Positions 28,052-38,904 are shown, counted from the first letter of the stretch. The stretch: DNA of 64,000 nucleotides from Chitinophagaceae bacterium (GCA_016713965.1 JADJOC010000009.1:310001-374000), one strand, 5' to 3'. The notes: generated by a model from the letters alone, not told the origin. Translations and numbers: made by a program.

Positions 28052-31000
28052 TTATTTTATTTTTAAAATTCTATGTTTTATTATAGTATTATTTATTTTA
28101 ATACTGATAATGTAAGTTCCTTTTGATAATTTATCTAATTTATCAAATAAAATAATATTGGGTCCTGCATTTATATGAAATGTTTTTGTAAAAAGTGTTC
28201 TTCCTGTATTGTCTATTAAATCTGCAAAAGCCTGCTGTGCATTATCTGCTATAATTTCTACCTGTATTTTATCTACAAACGGATTAGGAGATATTTTACT
28301 AATCACACCGATATTTTTCAACTTAATATTAATAATTTTACTATACTTAAATGTACCATCATTATTAATCATCTTTAAACGATAAAAAACATCTTTATTA
28401 TAAAATTTATCATCTTTAAAAAAATATAAAGTTTTGCCTTGGTTTCCTTTTGCTACACACTGTCCAATCAATTCAAAATGGATTGCATCATAGCTACTCT
28501 CTATTTCAAACTTGCTCATTTCATATTCATTTTCCGTACTCCATTCTAGTAAAATATTTCTTTCAGTTTTTCTACCACTAAAACTGATAAGTGATAAAGG
28601 CAATATAATATCATCTACAGTAACGGCCCCTATAGCTTCAGGTGATATGCATGTGGTAATACCACTTAATGAAGTGGCCTTTACAGCTACTTTATATATA
28701 CCCATGATTAAGTAAGGAACTGTGGTAAGCTGTAAGTTTCCATTGGCTGTAGCCCACTTGCCCACTCCCAGTGAACTTCCTGTTGCAGAATCTGCTAAAG
28801 CATAGAATGTTCCTGTTACCGCATTGGAAATTGTATATGTAACTGTTTCGTTAGTCACTATAGTAGTATCAACCGGCGAAATTAGTGCTGCAGCAGGTGT
28901 AGGCGAACATACAATTGTTGCTGCCGATGCAGCACAGGCTGCTTCCTGCTTACCACTTTCCTGTACACCAATAGTAAGTATACCATTAGAGTACAAAGTA
29001 TTAGTAGGTGTGTTATTAACCGTTATAGGTCCCCAAGACGTGCCTGAGGTAGTGGTACTGCCTATCAATACGCCATCTAAATAAAGATTAACAGTAGTGG
29101 TAGCAAAAGATCCTGTTAATGTACCTGAAATTGAAACAGCTCCAGATCCGATTGGAGTACCTGATATAGATCCGCAACGGCCTGTAGAAGTAGCACCGGC
29201 AGCAATATATGTAGCCGAAGCCTGGCTCACCCCACAACTGCCGTTTTGAGCAGTAGCATAATATGATGTAGCAGCAATAGCATTATAAGTAGCAGGCAGA
29301 GTGCCCACATTATCTGTAGACCATGTACCATTGGCCTGCACCGTAGTAGTTGCTACCAAAGTGGCAGGGGTTGAATACACTCTTATTACTGTACCTACCC
29401 CATCGCCGGAAGTTCCTGTAATTGGTAAATTAGCCGTAATCTGATTATTACCATCTGCAAGAATAATTGGCGGATTGGTAAAACAAACCACAGTTTTTGA
29501 TACAGCGGTGCTTACACAATTGCCTGCCGCTTGTGCTATTATTACAACCACATCATTATTAGAAAATGATAAATTACTAAAGGTATAGGCCCCGCCAGCA
29601 GCAGTGGTAGAAGCTGTTAATACACCATTTGTATACAACCTTACCGTAGAGTTGGCAACTGCTGTACCGGATACAATAGTAGTGGAATTATATAACGTAG
29701 TTTGCGTAACTGTAGGAGTGGCAGTAGCCGTCAAATTTATACAAGCTCCAAAAATAGGTACAGACTCACATAATGCTATTTCTGTGTTTGTAAAAAAATA
29801 ATAGCCATTAGGAATATCATTTGGCCCCCACTACATGGATCAGGCCCGCCGCTATTGTTTGCACCATTATATTCCCAATGTGTGGCATCCGTATAGGTTA
29901 TATTAAATCCGGAAGGAGAAACGGGCACACCATCAGTAGCATATAAAGTAGGTACGCCGCCTGCAGCCATAACATAAATTTTTACAGATGCATTAGATAC
30001 CCGGGTACCACTAAAGCCCCTTCTACTGGTATTACAAATAAAGGCTGCACCAACTATTGAACTCATATTGGTACTGTTACAACTGCTAGCTACTACCGCA
30101 TTACTGGCTTGGCACATAGATTCACCAGAAGCCTGGGCTTTAGCTGTAATTGTATCACCATTGGCAATAGTTAAACTATTTACCGACCAGGGTACACCTG
30201 ATGCAACATTAAGTACTGAACCTGCAAAAACACCATTTTTATATACCGTAATATCTGCAGTAGATGCCGCCGACAATAATGAAGACTTTACCCAGGTTCC
30301 TGAAATATTTACAACACCGGTGCTAATAGGTGAATTAACTGTTGGCGCAGCAGTACACATTGCACCCGGGCCGCTTAGATCATTTAATGTAAATGGTGGC
30401 TGCCCATCTATAAAATCTTCATACGCTTTATTGGTATTAGGGTACAAATCGTCATTTACACCATAAATATCTGATTTGGGACCACCGATGGCAGCCTGGG
30501 GAGACATTACCGTTGTGGATGTAAATCGTATAGGAGAATCAGCCGTAAGGTTAAAAGGAGCTGCCTGCAAATCAGAAAAAGGAATATAAAAATCCATAAA
30601 AAAGTCAGGATCACCGTTATCATTAGTAGCAGCAATAGAAACCTGCGACATCTCCTGCCAATTAGAATATGATTTAACTAAAGTGGGGGAGCTTGTACCA
30701 TCTACATTATAAATTGCTATTCTAAAGTTTGTTTCTAAAACAATTTCTATTTCAAAACCAGGGTTACCGTTTGTGCCGGTAGTAGCCGGTAAGTAATTAG
30801 GATCGGCATTAGCACCTGTAGCCCCAAATTTTCCATCAGTATCCAACATTACGCTATACCCTTTGGAACCGGGCATTATAGAGCCAAGCCGGAAACGATA
30901 CAAAACTTGTGTACCGTTAAAATAATAATAAAACCCATCATCACCTGCATCAGGAACAAAATCAGTAAAATTACGGTCAGGCCCTCTGCGCAAATCCCCA

Positions 31001-31239
31001 TATGGCTCAATAGAATAAGACCGGACAACCTTATAAGCTATTTCAGAAGTGCCAACATCGTCTGAAGTAAAGCCCGTATTATTGAAAGAGGAATACCCAT
31101 CCCCATTAGGGTCTAATATCTGCCTGCCTGCTATGCTGGTAGCTTGGCGATTAATAAAACCAGGGATTTGGGAAAAATTTTTTAAAAAAATAAAACTAAA
31201 AATAAATGTTAAGCAATAATGTCTAAAATATAATTTCAT
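28052..31239 (-). CDS. Large T9SS-secreted surface protein with adhesin-type repeats, one frameshift
   Basis: Signal peptide (MKLYFRHYCLTFIFSFIFLKNFS). The first 300 residues look like a beta-sandwich/DOMON-like binding module (LDPNGDGYSSFNNTG, GFEIEIVLETNF, FMDFYIPFSDL). Thr/Ser/Ala-rich Ig-like repeats follow, with recurring V-NISGTW, TVNLYLDGVLIG and VRLYTNGVL units resembling bacterial adhesin repeats. The C-terminus is a T9SS type A sorting domain (ISPNPFVDKIQVEI, GTYIISIKINN). A G-run at about 29825-29829 lacks one G; restoring it gives SGGPNDIPNGYYFFTNTEIALCES and joins the two halves, about 1060 residues. Probably a surface adhesin or glycan-binding protein; ligand unknown. Confidence 0.8.
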
Positions 31240-31370
31240 AAACGGCTTTTGGCCTTAAACGAAATAAAAGAATAAATAGTATGCCAAGTAATAAAAAAAC
31301 AGCTTTTTTTAAACGGGTTAAATTAATAATAACCTGAGTTCGGGATAAGAAAATTTAAAAAATTATAAGT

Positions 31371-31523
31371 GAAGCTGTTTAAACTTTTATTAATAGGACT
31401 ACTATAGGTGCGAAGATGGCCGGTGGGGACACCGGCCACGGCAGGCTGCCGCGGTCGGTGTCCCCACCAACCGCAATATAATCAGCATCAATCTTTAAAA
31501 TCATTAAAAGTTTAAACAGCTTC
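31371..31523. repeat. Nested inverted repeat, GC-rich core (MITE/REP-like element)
   Basis: Outer arms: 31371-31389 (GAAGCTGTTTAAACTTTTA) and 31505-31523, exact 19-bp complements; the right arm ends on the hydrolase stop codon region. Inner arms: 31422-31444 (starts GGTGGGGACACCGGCCACGG) and 31446-31468, 23 bp with two mismatches and a single-base loop. The core is far more GC-rich than the surroundings. The sequence AACCTGAGTTCG just upstream (31331-31342) also occurs at about 27864-27879. Confidence 0.85.
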
Positions 31524-33088
31524 TATTTATAAAATTCAATATTATCCATCATTATTATTCCTTTTGGATAATTTGGATTAATAAAATGCAATGAAACGGA
31601 TTTTACCTTTTTTATATCAATATTTTTAAATTGACTCAAGGGCAGTAAAAATGATTGCATGTACGACTTTGTACTTGCCGGGTAAAATGAAACGGGAATA
31701 GTCAGCGGAACGAAGCTGGATTTTGTACCATTATCATCCACTATCTGTGCATAAAAACTTTGTTCTTTATCCTGCTGGTTAAGATAATGTGGAATTATAC
31801 CCACCCTGATGCTTAAATGATTGTACGATGATAAATCTGTTTTATTGCTAAAAGGAAAATCAATTACAGGAGCCGGTTTATTGTTACTTTGCTGCCAGCC
31901 TATGGCCATGGCTTCTGTTCCATGAAATGATGTTGCATTTAAAAGAGCGGCTTTATTAACTTTTACATTTACTGTAGCTGAAGGGTAAGTAATAGTACCG
32001 CCATAATGGGTAACCTTATCAGCATTGTCATTTTTAAAATTGGTTAGTACCAGTTTTTCACCATCCACATGCTGTTGCGATATTTTTATCGATGGGTCCA
32101 TAGATGGAATTTTAACTTGGTATTTAAAAAACTGGTTGTACCCGGCTTTTTTATTGATGTGCAATTGCAAAAAGGCATTAATGTAGCCTTTAATAATATG
32201 CTGTTCGGGCATGCTCACGCTTTGTTCAGATATATAATCAGTACTATTGTCGCAAAAAGTTACATGATTTAGTCCTTTAATAAAAACCATATCTTTAACA
32301 AAATTTGTATTCCCCCATTCATATCCTGCATCATCGAAAAATTTAAAGCCTGTTCTTCTGACATTGACTATTTTATCCATATCGCCGTGTACATCTACAT
32401 CAGCAGACCCATATATTACCAAAAGAGATGTAGTGCTGGTTAAAGGAAACTTTTCCAGCATATCCATATTTGCAGGTGAAGGAGCTAAAGCTATCACACT
32501 TTTTACATTCTTTATTTTTGCAAACTCAGTTAAGTCACTTACTGCTTCTCCCCCACCACGGCTATGGCCCATTAACACCATATCATTGGTTATTCTGCCT
32601 TTTAGTGGAGATGAATTGTGGTTATATAAATAATTGATATGCCCGGTTATACTATTCCTAATAGCTGCTGCTTTTTCCGGGCTTTTATAATCCTTCGAAG
32701 GCCAGCTTATAGAAGCTACATAAAATCCCTGACTTGCCAAATGTGAACACAATACTGAATAATTTTCAAATCCGCCTGTTCCATTTCCATGTAAAAAAAG
32801 TATCAACGGACCGGGAGTTATAATTTCCTGTTGAGGGTAATATACCTTCCCTATTTTATCTAGGACCAAAGCATTAGGATTAGGTTCTCTATTGATTGGC
32901 AGTTGATACACTACAGACCCCACTCCCCATACTCCTTTTTTGGTAGGATCAAGAGTAGCATTGCTAAGAATAAATTTTTCCTTAAATTGATCCTGTTGTG
33001 CAGGTATAACAAACTCCTCATGTTTACAGGAAATTAAAAAAATACACGTAAAAGCTAATACTGCGAATGCAGATGCTGGATTTTTCAT
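31523..33088 (-). CDS. Lipoprotein alpha/beta-hydrolase
   Basis: 521 residues. Lipobox FLISC (Cys21), so a lipid-anchored envelope protein. Alpha/beta-hydrolase core at about 90-320: LILFLHGNGTGG (oxyanion), nucleophile Ser in MGHSRGGGEA, an Asp candidate in IYGSADVDVHGD, and His in IKGLNHVTFCD, resembling polyesterase or chlorophyllase-type families. An additional C-terminal beta-rich domain of about 170 residues (TFHGTEAMAIGW, VKSVSLHF) looks like a carbohydrate- or surface-binding sandwich. Substrate unknown. Intact. Its stop overlaps the outer arm of a nested inverted repeat. Confidence 0.8.
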   Translation of the reverse strand: MKNPASAFAVLAFTCIFLISCKHEEFVIPAQQDQFKEKFILSNATLDPTKKGVWGVGSVVYQLPINREPNPNALVLDKIGKVYYPQQEIITPGPLILFLHGNGTGGFENYSVLCSHLASQGFYVASISWPSKDYKSPEKAAAIRNSITGHINYLYNHNSSPLKGRITNDMVLMGHSRGGGEAVSDLTEFAKIKNVKSVIALAPSPANMDMLEKFPLTSTTSLLVIYGSADVDVHGDMDKIVNVRRTGFKFFDDAGYEWGNTNFVKDMVFIKGLNHVTFCDNSTDYISEQSVSMPEQHIIKGYINAFLQLHINKKAGYNQFFKYQVKIPSMDPSIKISQQHVDGEKLVLTNFKNDNADKVTHYGGTITYPSATVNVKVNKAALLNATSFHGTEAMAIGWQQSNNKPAPVIDFPFSNKTDLSSYNHLSIRVGIIPHYLNQQDKEQSFYAQIVDDNGTKSSFVPLTIPVSFYPASTKSYMQSFLLPLSQFKNIDIKKVKSVSLHFINPNYPKGIIMMDNIEFYK

Positions 33089-33235
33089 TTTTAATAGAAT
33101 TTAGATTTTAAAAATTGCCTTCTATAATAAATTAGATTTGTTATTCAATATACTTATACATATTCATATTATACATACAAATATATCATTACCGTAATTT
33201 TACTTAACGGATACGTATTTCTACTTAACAAACAA

Positions 33236-33260
33236 AGCCCCCATCTTTTGGATGGGGGCT
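33236..33260 (-). terminator. Intrinsic terminator of fusA
   Basis: AGCCCCCATC - TTTTG - GATGGGGGCT, a 10-bp perfect stem; minus-strand continuation is TTGTTTGTT. It lies 20 bp past the fusA stop. Confidence 0.85.
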
Positions 33261-33279
33261 TACTATACTTTATAATTTT

Positions 33280-35427
33280 CTATTCTTCTACTTTCATTTT
33301 ACCTTTTGCCTTAGCCATTACTTCTTCTGCAATATTATTTGGCGCAGGAGAATAGTGGCTGAACTCCATAGTGGAAGTAGCACGGCCACTGGATAATGAA
33401 CGCAATTGTGTAACATAACCAAACATTTCGCTTAATGGAACTTTGGCTTTAATCACCTGTACACCATGCTTGCTATCCATACCTTCCAACATACCGCGGC
33501 GACGGTTAAGATCACCCGTCACATCACCCATGTATTGATCGGGAGTTAGCACTTCCACTTTCATAATCGGTTCAAGCAAAGTAGGCTTAGCTTTACGGCC
33601 TGCTTCACGGTAGCCTTGTTTGGCACACAATTCAAAGCTCATCGCATCACTATCCACCTGGTGGAAACTACCATCAAATACACGTACTTTCATACTTTCC
33701 ATTGGATATCCGGCAAGCACGCCTGTTGTCATGGCACTTTCAAAACCTTTTTGAATGGCTGGAACAAATTCTTTTGGAATTGATCCGCCAAACAAACCAT
33801 TTACAAACTGGAAGTTTGACTTACCTTCTTTTAAAAACTCTTCGTCGGCAGGCCCAATTTCAAATACGATATCGGCAAATTTACCGCGGCCGCCGGTTTG
33901 TTTTTTCAACGTTTCACGGTGTTCGATACTATTTTGAAAAGCTTCTTTATAAGCTACCTGGGGCGCACCCTGATTGATTTCCACTTTAAATTCACGTTTC
34001 ATCCTGTCCACGATAATTTCTAGGTGCAACTCACCCATACCACTCAAAATGGTCTGGCCGGTTTCTTCATCCGTTTTCACACGTAGCGTAGGATCTTCTT
34101 CTACCAGCTTAGCAATTGCCATACCCATTTTATCCACATCGGCTTGGGTTTTTGGTTCTACCGCCACAGAAATAACTGGTTCAGGGAAGGTCATTGCTTC
34201 CAATACTATCGGGTTATCTTCATTACACAAAGTATCACCAGTTTTAATATCTTTAAAACCTACCGCAGCACCAATATCCCCTGCTTCAATATAATCAACC
34301 GGGTTTTGCTTATTGGCATGCATCTGCATGATACGGCTAATACGCTCATTCTTACCTGTACGGGTATTTAATACATAACTACCACTGTCTAATCTGCCGC
34401 TATAAGCCCGGAAGAATGCCAGTCGGCCCACAAACGGATCCGTCATAATTTTAAATGCCAATGCACTAAATGGTTCTTTAGGATCACAATGACGAAGAAT
34501 TTCTTCGCCAGTATCAGGATTGGTTCCTTTTACTGCCTCAATATCCATTGGCCCTGGCAAGTAACGCACAATTGCATCCAACGCCGTTTGTACCCCTTTA
34601 TTTTTAAAAGAAGAACCGCACATCATCGGGATAATGGAAATATCAATCGTAGCCTTACGGATAGCCGCATGAATTTCTGCTTCGGTAATCGTGTTAGGAT
34701 CATCAAAGAATTTTTCCAATAATTTATCATCATAATCAGCTACTGCTTCAATCAAATGCTGCCTCCATTCGTTTACTTCTTCTATCATATCTTCAGGAAT
34801 AGGTACTTCATTAAAAGTCATACCCTGCCCTGCTTCATCCCATATCATTCCTTTCATAGTAATCAAATCTACCACACCTTTAAAACCATCTTCGGCACCA
34901 ATTGGCAATTGCAAAGGCACGGCTTTAGCGCCCAGCATTTCTTTCACCTGTTTTACCACGTTTAAAAAATCAGCACCGGCACGGTCCATTTTATTTACAA
35001 ACCCTACACGTGGCACTTTGTATTTGTTGGCCTGGCGCCAAACGGTTTCACTCTGCGGTTCTACACCACTAACAGCACAAAACAACGCCAGTAACCCATC
35101 TAAAACCCGCAAAGAACGTTCTACCTCTACAGTAAAATCCACGTGGCCCGGGGTATCAATAATGTTGAATTTATATTGCTTTGTATCTGCTGTTTTTTTA
35201 TTTTGAACCATCGGAAAATTCCAAAAGCATGTAGTAGCGGCAGAAGTAATGGTGATACCCCTTTCCTGCTCCTGCGCCATCCAGTCCATGGTAGCGGCAC
35301 CATCATGCACCTCACCAATTTTATGATTCACACCGGTGTAATATAAAATACGCTCGGTGGTAGTGGTTTTGCCTGCATCTATATGAGCGGCAATACCAAA
35401 GTTTCGTTGATAACGTAAATCTGCCAT
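33280..35427 (-). CDS. fusA: Elongation factor G
   Basis: 715 residues. GTPase motifs AHIDAGKTTTTERIL (G1, residues 14-28), DTPGHVDF (G3) and NKMDRAG (G4), followed by domains II-V, including the domain IV segment KQTGGRGKFADIVFEI. Catalyses ribosomal translocation. Stands alone here rather than in an rpsL-rpsG-fusA string, with terminator downstream and a repeat-bearing 386-bp gap upstream. Intact. Confidence 0.97.
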   Translation of the reverse strand: MADLRYQRNFGIAAHIDAGKTTTTERILYYTGVNHKIGEVHDGAATMDWMAQEQERGITITSAATTCFWNFPMVQNKKTADTKQYKFNIIDTPGHVDFTVEVERSLRVLDGLLALFCAVSGVEPQSETVWRQANKYKVPRVGFVNKMDRAGADFLNVVKQVKEMLGAKAVPLQLPIGAEDGFKGVVDLITMKGMIWDEAGQGMTFNEVPIPEDMIEEVNEWRQHLIEAVADYDDKLLEKFFDDPNTITEAEIHAAIRKATIDISIIPMMCGSSFKNKGVQTALDAIVRYLPGPMDIEAVKGTNPDTGEEILRHCDPKEPFSALAFKIMTDPFVGRLAFFRAYSGRLDSGSYVLNTRTGKNERISRIMQMHANKQNPVDYIEAGDIGAAVGFKDIKTGDTLCNEDNPIVLEAMTFPEPVISVAVEPKTQADVDKMGMAIAKLVEEDPTLRVKTDEETGQTILSGMGELHLEIIVDRMKREFKVEINQGAPQVAYKEAFQNSIEHRETLKKQTGGRGKFADIVFEIGPADEEFLKEGKSNFQFVNGLFGGSIPKEFVPAIQKGFESAMTTGVLAGYPMESMKVRVFDGSFHQVDSDAMSFELCAKQGYREAGRKAKPTLLEPIMKVEVLTPDQYMGDVTGDLNRRRGMLEGMDSKHGVQVIKAKVPLSEMFGYVTQLRSLSSGRATSTMEFSHYSPAPNNIAEEVMAKAKGKMKVEE

Positions 35428-35813
35428 TTTATTTAATTAAGAATTAAGAATTAATTTTTTTTGTACCCGGCCTTTGAATAAATATTAAGCTTCATTGGCG
35501 TCGCACTCTTGTACTGTATTTCTTTATTGAACTTTTATCTAAGCGGAATGCTTCGATCTCCCTGTGGGCAAGTCCCCTTTAGGGGATTTAGGGGTTTTGA
35601 TATGATAAAATTATACTCTCATAATATGCTAAATTGTTCAACGCCATCTGGTAATCTTGCTGAAGCTTTTAGCGCCGCAAAGGTACAATCATTTTTTGTA
35701 ATTGCAAATAGCAAAACCAACAATAGATAATATGGCTTGCCAGATACAATAATTATACAAATGCCGACAACAAGAAAAATAAAAACCCCGACCCATTAGT
35801 GGCTTGGCACAAT
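35428..35813. other. Gene-free gap with repeat debris between carA and fusA
   Basis: Contains an AATTAAGAATTAAGAATTAA short tandem stretch at 35435-35456, an inverted fragment of the GTACAAG family (35498-35515), and CAAGTCCCCTTTAGGGGATT, a 6-bp-arm palindrome near 35569-35590. No reading frame with a recognisable product. The fusA promoter must lie here, but no clear TAnnTTTG was seen next to the start. Confidence 0.55.
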
Positions 35814-36929
35814 TTAATTTTTTATCAAGTTTATAAATTCATCAAACAAATACCTGCTGTCATGTGGGCCTGGTGTAGACTCAGGATGATATTGAACGGA
35901 AAAAACAGGTTTATTTTTTATACGAATCCCTTCAATGCTGTTATCATTCAAATTAACATGAGTAATTTCTATATCAGCATTTGCAGCAACAGCGTTTGCA
36001 TTGATTCCAAATCCATGATTTTGCGTGGTAATTTCACTTTTACCGGTAATAATATTTTTTACAGGATGGTTTAATCCTCTATGGCCATGAGACATTTTAA
36101 ATGTAGGAATGTCATTGGCTAAAGCTAATAGCTGGTGCCCCAGGCAAATACCAAACAGAGGCTTATTTGCTGCTAAAATTTGTTTAACAGTATTTACTGC
36201 ATAGGTCATAGGCTGCGGATCGCCGGGACCATTGCTTACGAAGTAACCTTTAGGGTTAAATGTATTCAATTCATCTATCGTAGCTTTTGCATTAAAAACC
36301 TTTACATAAGCCCCTCTTTCTACCAGGCAGTTTAATATATTTTTTTTAATACCAAAATCCAGCACAGCAATTCTCAAATCACTGCTTTCGCTACCTATGC
36401 AATAAGGCGTACCAGTACTTACTGCCGAGGCAAATTCCAGGCCATTCATACTAGGCACTTCCTTTAATTGTTTTTGCAGATACTCAATACTATGCCCCTC
36501 AGATGATATAATGCAATTCATAGCTCCATGTGTGCGGATATGAGTTACCAAAGCCCTGGTATCGATACCGTTAATGGCTACCAGGTTATTATGTATAAAA
36601 TAATCTTGCAAAGAATCCTGGGCAAGCTGGCGGCTGTATTTTTCTTCTAAATTTCGGCCTATAATTCCTTTGACCTTTACACCGGTACTTTCTACATCTA
36701 AAGCTGAGGTGCCATAATTTCCTACATGCACATTATTCATTATCAATATCTGCCCATAATAGCTCGGATCAGTAAATACTTCCTGGTATCCGGTCATGCC
36801 GGTATTAAAGCAAATTTCACCGGTAGTAGTACCGATTTTACCAAAAGCTGTTCCGGTAAAAACAGAGCCATCTTGTAAAATTAAATATGCATTGGAAAAA
36901 GATGTATTGAGCATAGAAACGTTTTGCAA
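35814..36929 (-). CDS. carA: Carbamoyl-phosphate synthase small subunit
   Basis: 371 residues. N-terminal CPSase_sm_chain domain (LILQDGSVFTGTAFG, ICFNTGMTGYQEVFTDPSYYGQI) and C-terminal class I glutamine amidotransferase: catalytic Cys in GICLGHQLLAL and His/Glu in YHPESTPGPHD. Supplies ammonia from glutamine to CarB for pyrimidines and arginine. Position after rplQ is conserved in Bacteroidota. The start could also be the Met at codon 6 (36914). Intact. Confidence 0.95.
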   Translation of the reverse strand: MQNVSMLNTSFSNAYLILQDGSVFTGTAFGKIGTTTGEICFNTGMTGYQEVFTDPSYYGQILIMNNVHVGNYGTSALDVESTGVKVKGIIGRNLEEKYSRQLAQDSLQDYFIHNNLVAINGIDTRALVTHIRTHGAMNCIISSEGHSIEYLQKQLKEVPSMNGLEFASAVSTGTPYCIGSESSDLRIAVLDFGIKKNILNCLVERGAYVKVFNAKATIDELNTFNPKGYFVSNGPGDPQPMTYAVNTVKQILAANKPLFGICLGHQLLALANDIPTFKMSHGHRGLNHPVKNIITGKSEITTQNHGFGINANAVAANADIEITHVNLNDNSIEGIRIKNKPVFSVQYHPESTPGPHDSRYLFDEFINLIKN

Positions 36930-37052
36930 AGGAAATAAATTGGTTATAAATAAAGCAAATAAAATTTATGCAAATTATACTATTAATATTTATTTTACCC
37001 GGGATGTAACTAATTAATATATTGCAACATTATAAACTTCACATAATAACAA

Positions 37053-37083
37053 TAAAAAACTCCGATAAAAAATATCGGAGTTT
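37053..37083 (-). terminator. Intrinsic terminator of the ribosomal protein/rpoA operon
   Basis: AAACTCCGATA (37057-37067) pairs with TATCGGAGTTT (37073-37083), loop AAAAA; the minus-strand tail is TTTTTTATT. It lies 20 bp downstream of rplQ and separates it from carA. Confidence 0.85.
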
Positions 37084-37103
37084 ATATAAAAATACATCAC
37101 TAA

Positions 37104-37625
37104 TTATGCTTCAGTTTGTTCGGTAGCAGTTTCGTCTGTCTTTGTTTCAGGAGTTTCAGCTGTTGTTTCTGTAGCTTTCTTTTTAGCACCACCAGACCTA
37201 CGTGTTTTTTTAGCTGGCTCAGCAGCTTCTTTAATACCTTTGCCGTAAATTTCATTAAAATCTACCAGTTCAATCATTGCCAATTCTGCATTATCACCAA
37301 TCCTTTTTCCTAGTTTAATGATACGTGTATAACCACCCGGGCGGCTGGCAATTTTAGGGCCTACTACGGTAAATAATTCTTTAACTGCATGTTTATCATT
37401 TAAATAACTAAAAACAATACGGTGGTTATGCATAATCACTTCCTTAGTATCAGTTTTTTTAGTTTTTGTAAGAATTGGCTCAATATAGGTACGCAATGCT
37501 TTAGCCTTGGCCAAAGTAGTTGTAATTTTTTTGTGCGTAATTAACTGGCAGCCCAAATTCATTAAAAGAGCCTTCCTGTGAGAAGCAGTTCTGCTTAAGT
37601 TGTTTGTTTTGTCTCCGTGACGCAT
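37104..37625 (-). CDS. rplQ: 50S ribosomal protein L17
   Basis: 173 residues. Conserved L17 core MRHGDKTNNLSRTASHRKALLMNL...RPGGYTRIIKLGKRIGDNAELAMIELV in the first 120 residues, plus a Lys/Glu/Thr-rich C-terminal tail of about 55 residues, common in Bacteroidota L17. Last gene of the operon before a terminator. Intact. Confidence 0.97.
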   Translation of the reverse strand: MRHGDKTNNLSRTASHRKALLMNLGCQLITHKKITTTLAKAKALRTYIEPILTKTKKTDTKEVIMHNHRIVFSYLNDKHAVKELFTVVGPKIASRPGGYTRIIKLGKRIGDNAELAMIELVDFNEIYGKGIKEAAEPAKKTRRSGGAKKKATETTAETPETKTDETATEQTEA

Positions 37626-37679
37626 GACGTTTAATTTATTTCACTTACACCGTGTCAGGAATTGTAAGCTACTTGTGAA

Positions 37680-37824
37680 TATTTGCCAATGTGCAGATAT
37701 GCAAATGTGCAAATGAAAATAATGTAATTAATGCTTTGTAATAAGAAATACTAAGTTTATAAGCTTAAAATTTATTGATGTATTATTTTTGCAAACCTGC
37801 ACATTGGCTGATTAGCACATTATT
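37680..37824. repeat. Degenerate short repeats between rplQ and rpoA
   Basis: TTTGCCAATGTGCAGATATG followed by CAAATGTGCAAATG (37682-37714), and its inverse-like GCAAACCTGCACATTGGC with TGATTAGCACATT (37790-37823). Similar TTTGCAGATTTGCAAATT appears before rpsM at 40268-40287. These are low-complexity, roughly 7-11-nt-period units. Confidence 0.55.
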
Positions 37825-38819
37825 TACTCATCATCAATTTTCAGCTTACTTAAATCCATACCAAAACCTAAGCCTCTTTCATTCAGCACCTGTTCTATTT
37901 CACTTAAAGATTTTTGGCCAAAGTTTCTGAATTTCATCAAATCTTCCTGCTCATACTGTACCAGTTCGCTTAATGAGTTGATTTTGGCAGCTTTTAAGCA
38001 ATTGAAGGCACGTACAGATAGGTCTAAATCTTCCAAAGGTGTTTTCAACATTTTGCGTAATTGCAAAGTATGCTCATCTACCAGATCCTCTTTTTTATCT
38101 TCTTTAGAGTCAAAAGTGATATTCTCATCAGTGATGATCATCAAATGCTGAATCAAAATACGGCTTGCTTGCTTAACCGCTTCTTCCGGATGAATAGTGC
38201 CATCTGTAATTACCTCCATTACTAATTTTTCAAAATCAGTACGTTGTTCCACCCTGGTATTCTCGATAGTATATTTCACATTTTTGATAGGCGTGTAAAT
38301 AGCATCTACAGCTACATATCCAAAATGAGAACTTTTTTCTTTATTTTCTTCTGCAGGTACATAACCACGGCCTTTACCAATAGTGATATCAATATCCAGT
38401 TTTGAGCTGATATCCATTGTACAAATTAATAATTCAGGGTTCATTACTTCAAAAGCAAGCGATGCTTCCCCAATATTGCCGGCAGTAAATTCTGTTTTAT
38501 TTTTAATGGAAAGTGTAACCTTTTCAAAATTAACTTCCTGGTCTACTTTCTTTTTAAAACGTACTTGCTTTAAGTTTAAAATAATTTCTGTCACATCTTC
38601 GGTAATACCCTTTAAAGTAGCAAATTCATGATCTGCACCTGAAATATTAATTCCGATTATTGCATAACCTTCCAATGAATTTAATAAAACCCTGCGAAGG
38701 GCATTGCCAATAGTCACTCCATAACCGGGTTCTAAAGGACGAAATTCAAATTGGGCTTCAAAATCATTTGCTTTTTGCAAAACAATTTTATCAGGCTTAA
38801 CAAAATTTAAGATGGCCAT
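37824..38819 (-). CDS. rpoA: DNA-directed RNA polymerase subunit alpha
   Basis: 331 residues. N-terminal domain FRPLEPGYGVTIGNALRRVLL and GRGYVPAEE; flexible linker about 230-250; C-terminal domain LDLSVRAFNCLKAAKINSLSELV with HhH-like NFGQKSLSEIEQVL. Dimerisation platform of RNA polymerase and target for activators. Between rpsD and rplQ as usual. Intact. Confidence 0.98.
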   Translation of the reverse strand: MAILNFVKPDKIVLQKANDFEAQFEFRPLEPGYGVTIGNALRRVLLNSLEGYAIIGINISGADHEFATLKGITEDVTEIILNLKQVRFKKKVDQEVNFEKVTLSIKNKTEFTAGNIGEASLAFEVMNPELLICTMDISSKLDIDITIGKGRGYVPAEENKEKSSHFGYVAVDAIYTPIKNVKYTIENTRVEQRTDFEKLVMEVITDGTIHPEEAVKQASRILIQHLMIITDENITFDSKEDKKEDLVDEHTLQLRKMLKTPLEDLDLSVRAFNCLKAAKINSLSELVQYEQEDLMKFRNFGQKSLSEIEQVLNERGLGFGMDLSKLKIDDE

Positions 38820-38877
38820 TTGTATTTTGTTGTTTTAATGTTTAAAATTTTGGTGACGAGCTTTACCAACTCTACTC

Positions 38878-38904
38878 ATCATCGTTGTGTCACTCACTTA
38901 TACT
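38878..38904 (-). repeat. GTACAAG-family repeat fragment inside the ribosomal operon (rpoA-rpsD gap)
   Basis: The reverse complement reads GTATAAGTGAGTGACACAAC then GATGATG, the family core. It sits in the 154-bp gap between rpsD and rpoA and would be transcribed within the operon mRNA. Confidence 0.65.

Noticed and set aside
31371..31523. Insertion sequence with transposase
   Set aside because: Inverted repeats exist, but no transposase reading frame lies inside or beside the element.
33280..35427. Antisense open frames over fusA
   Set aside because: Same reason: codon-pattern shadows of a conserved gene.
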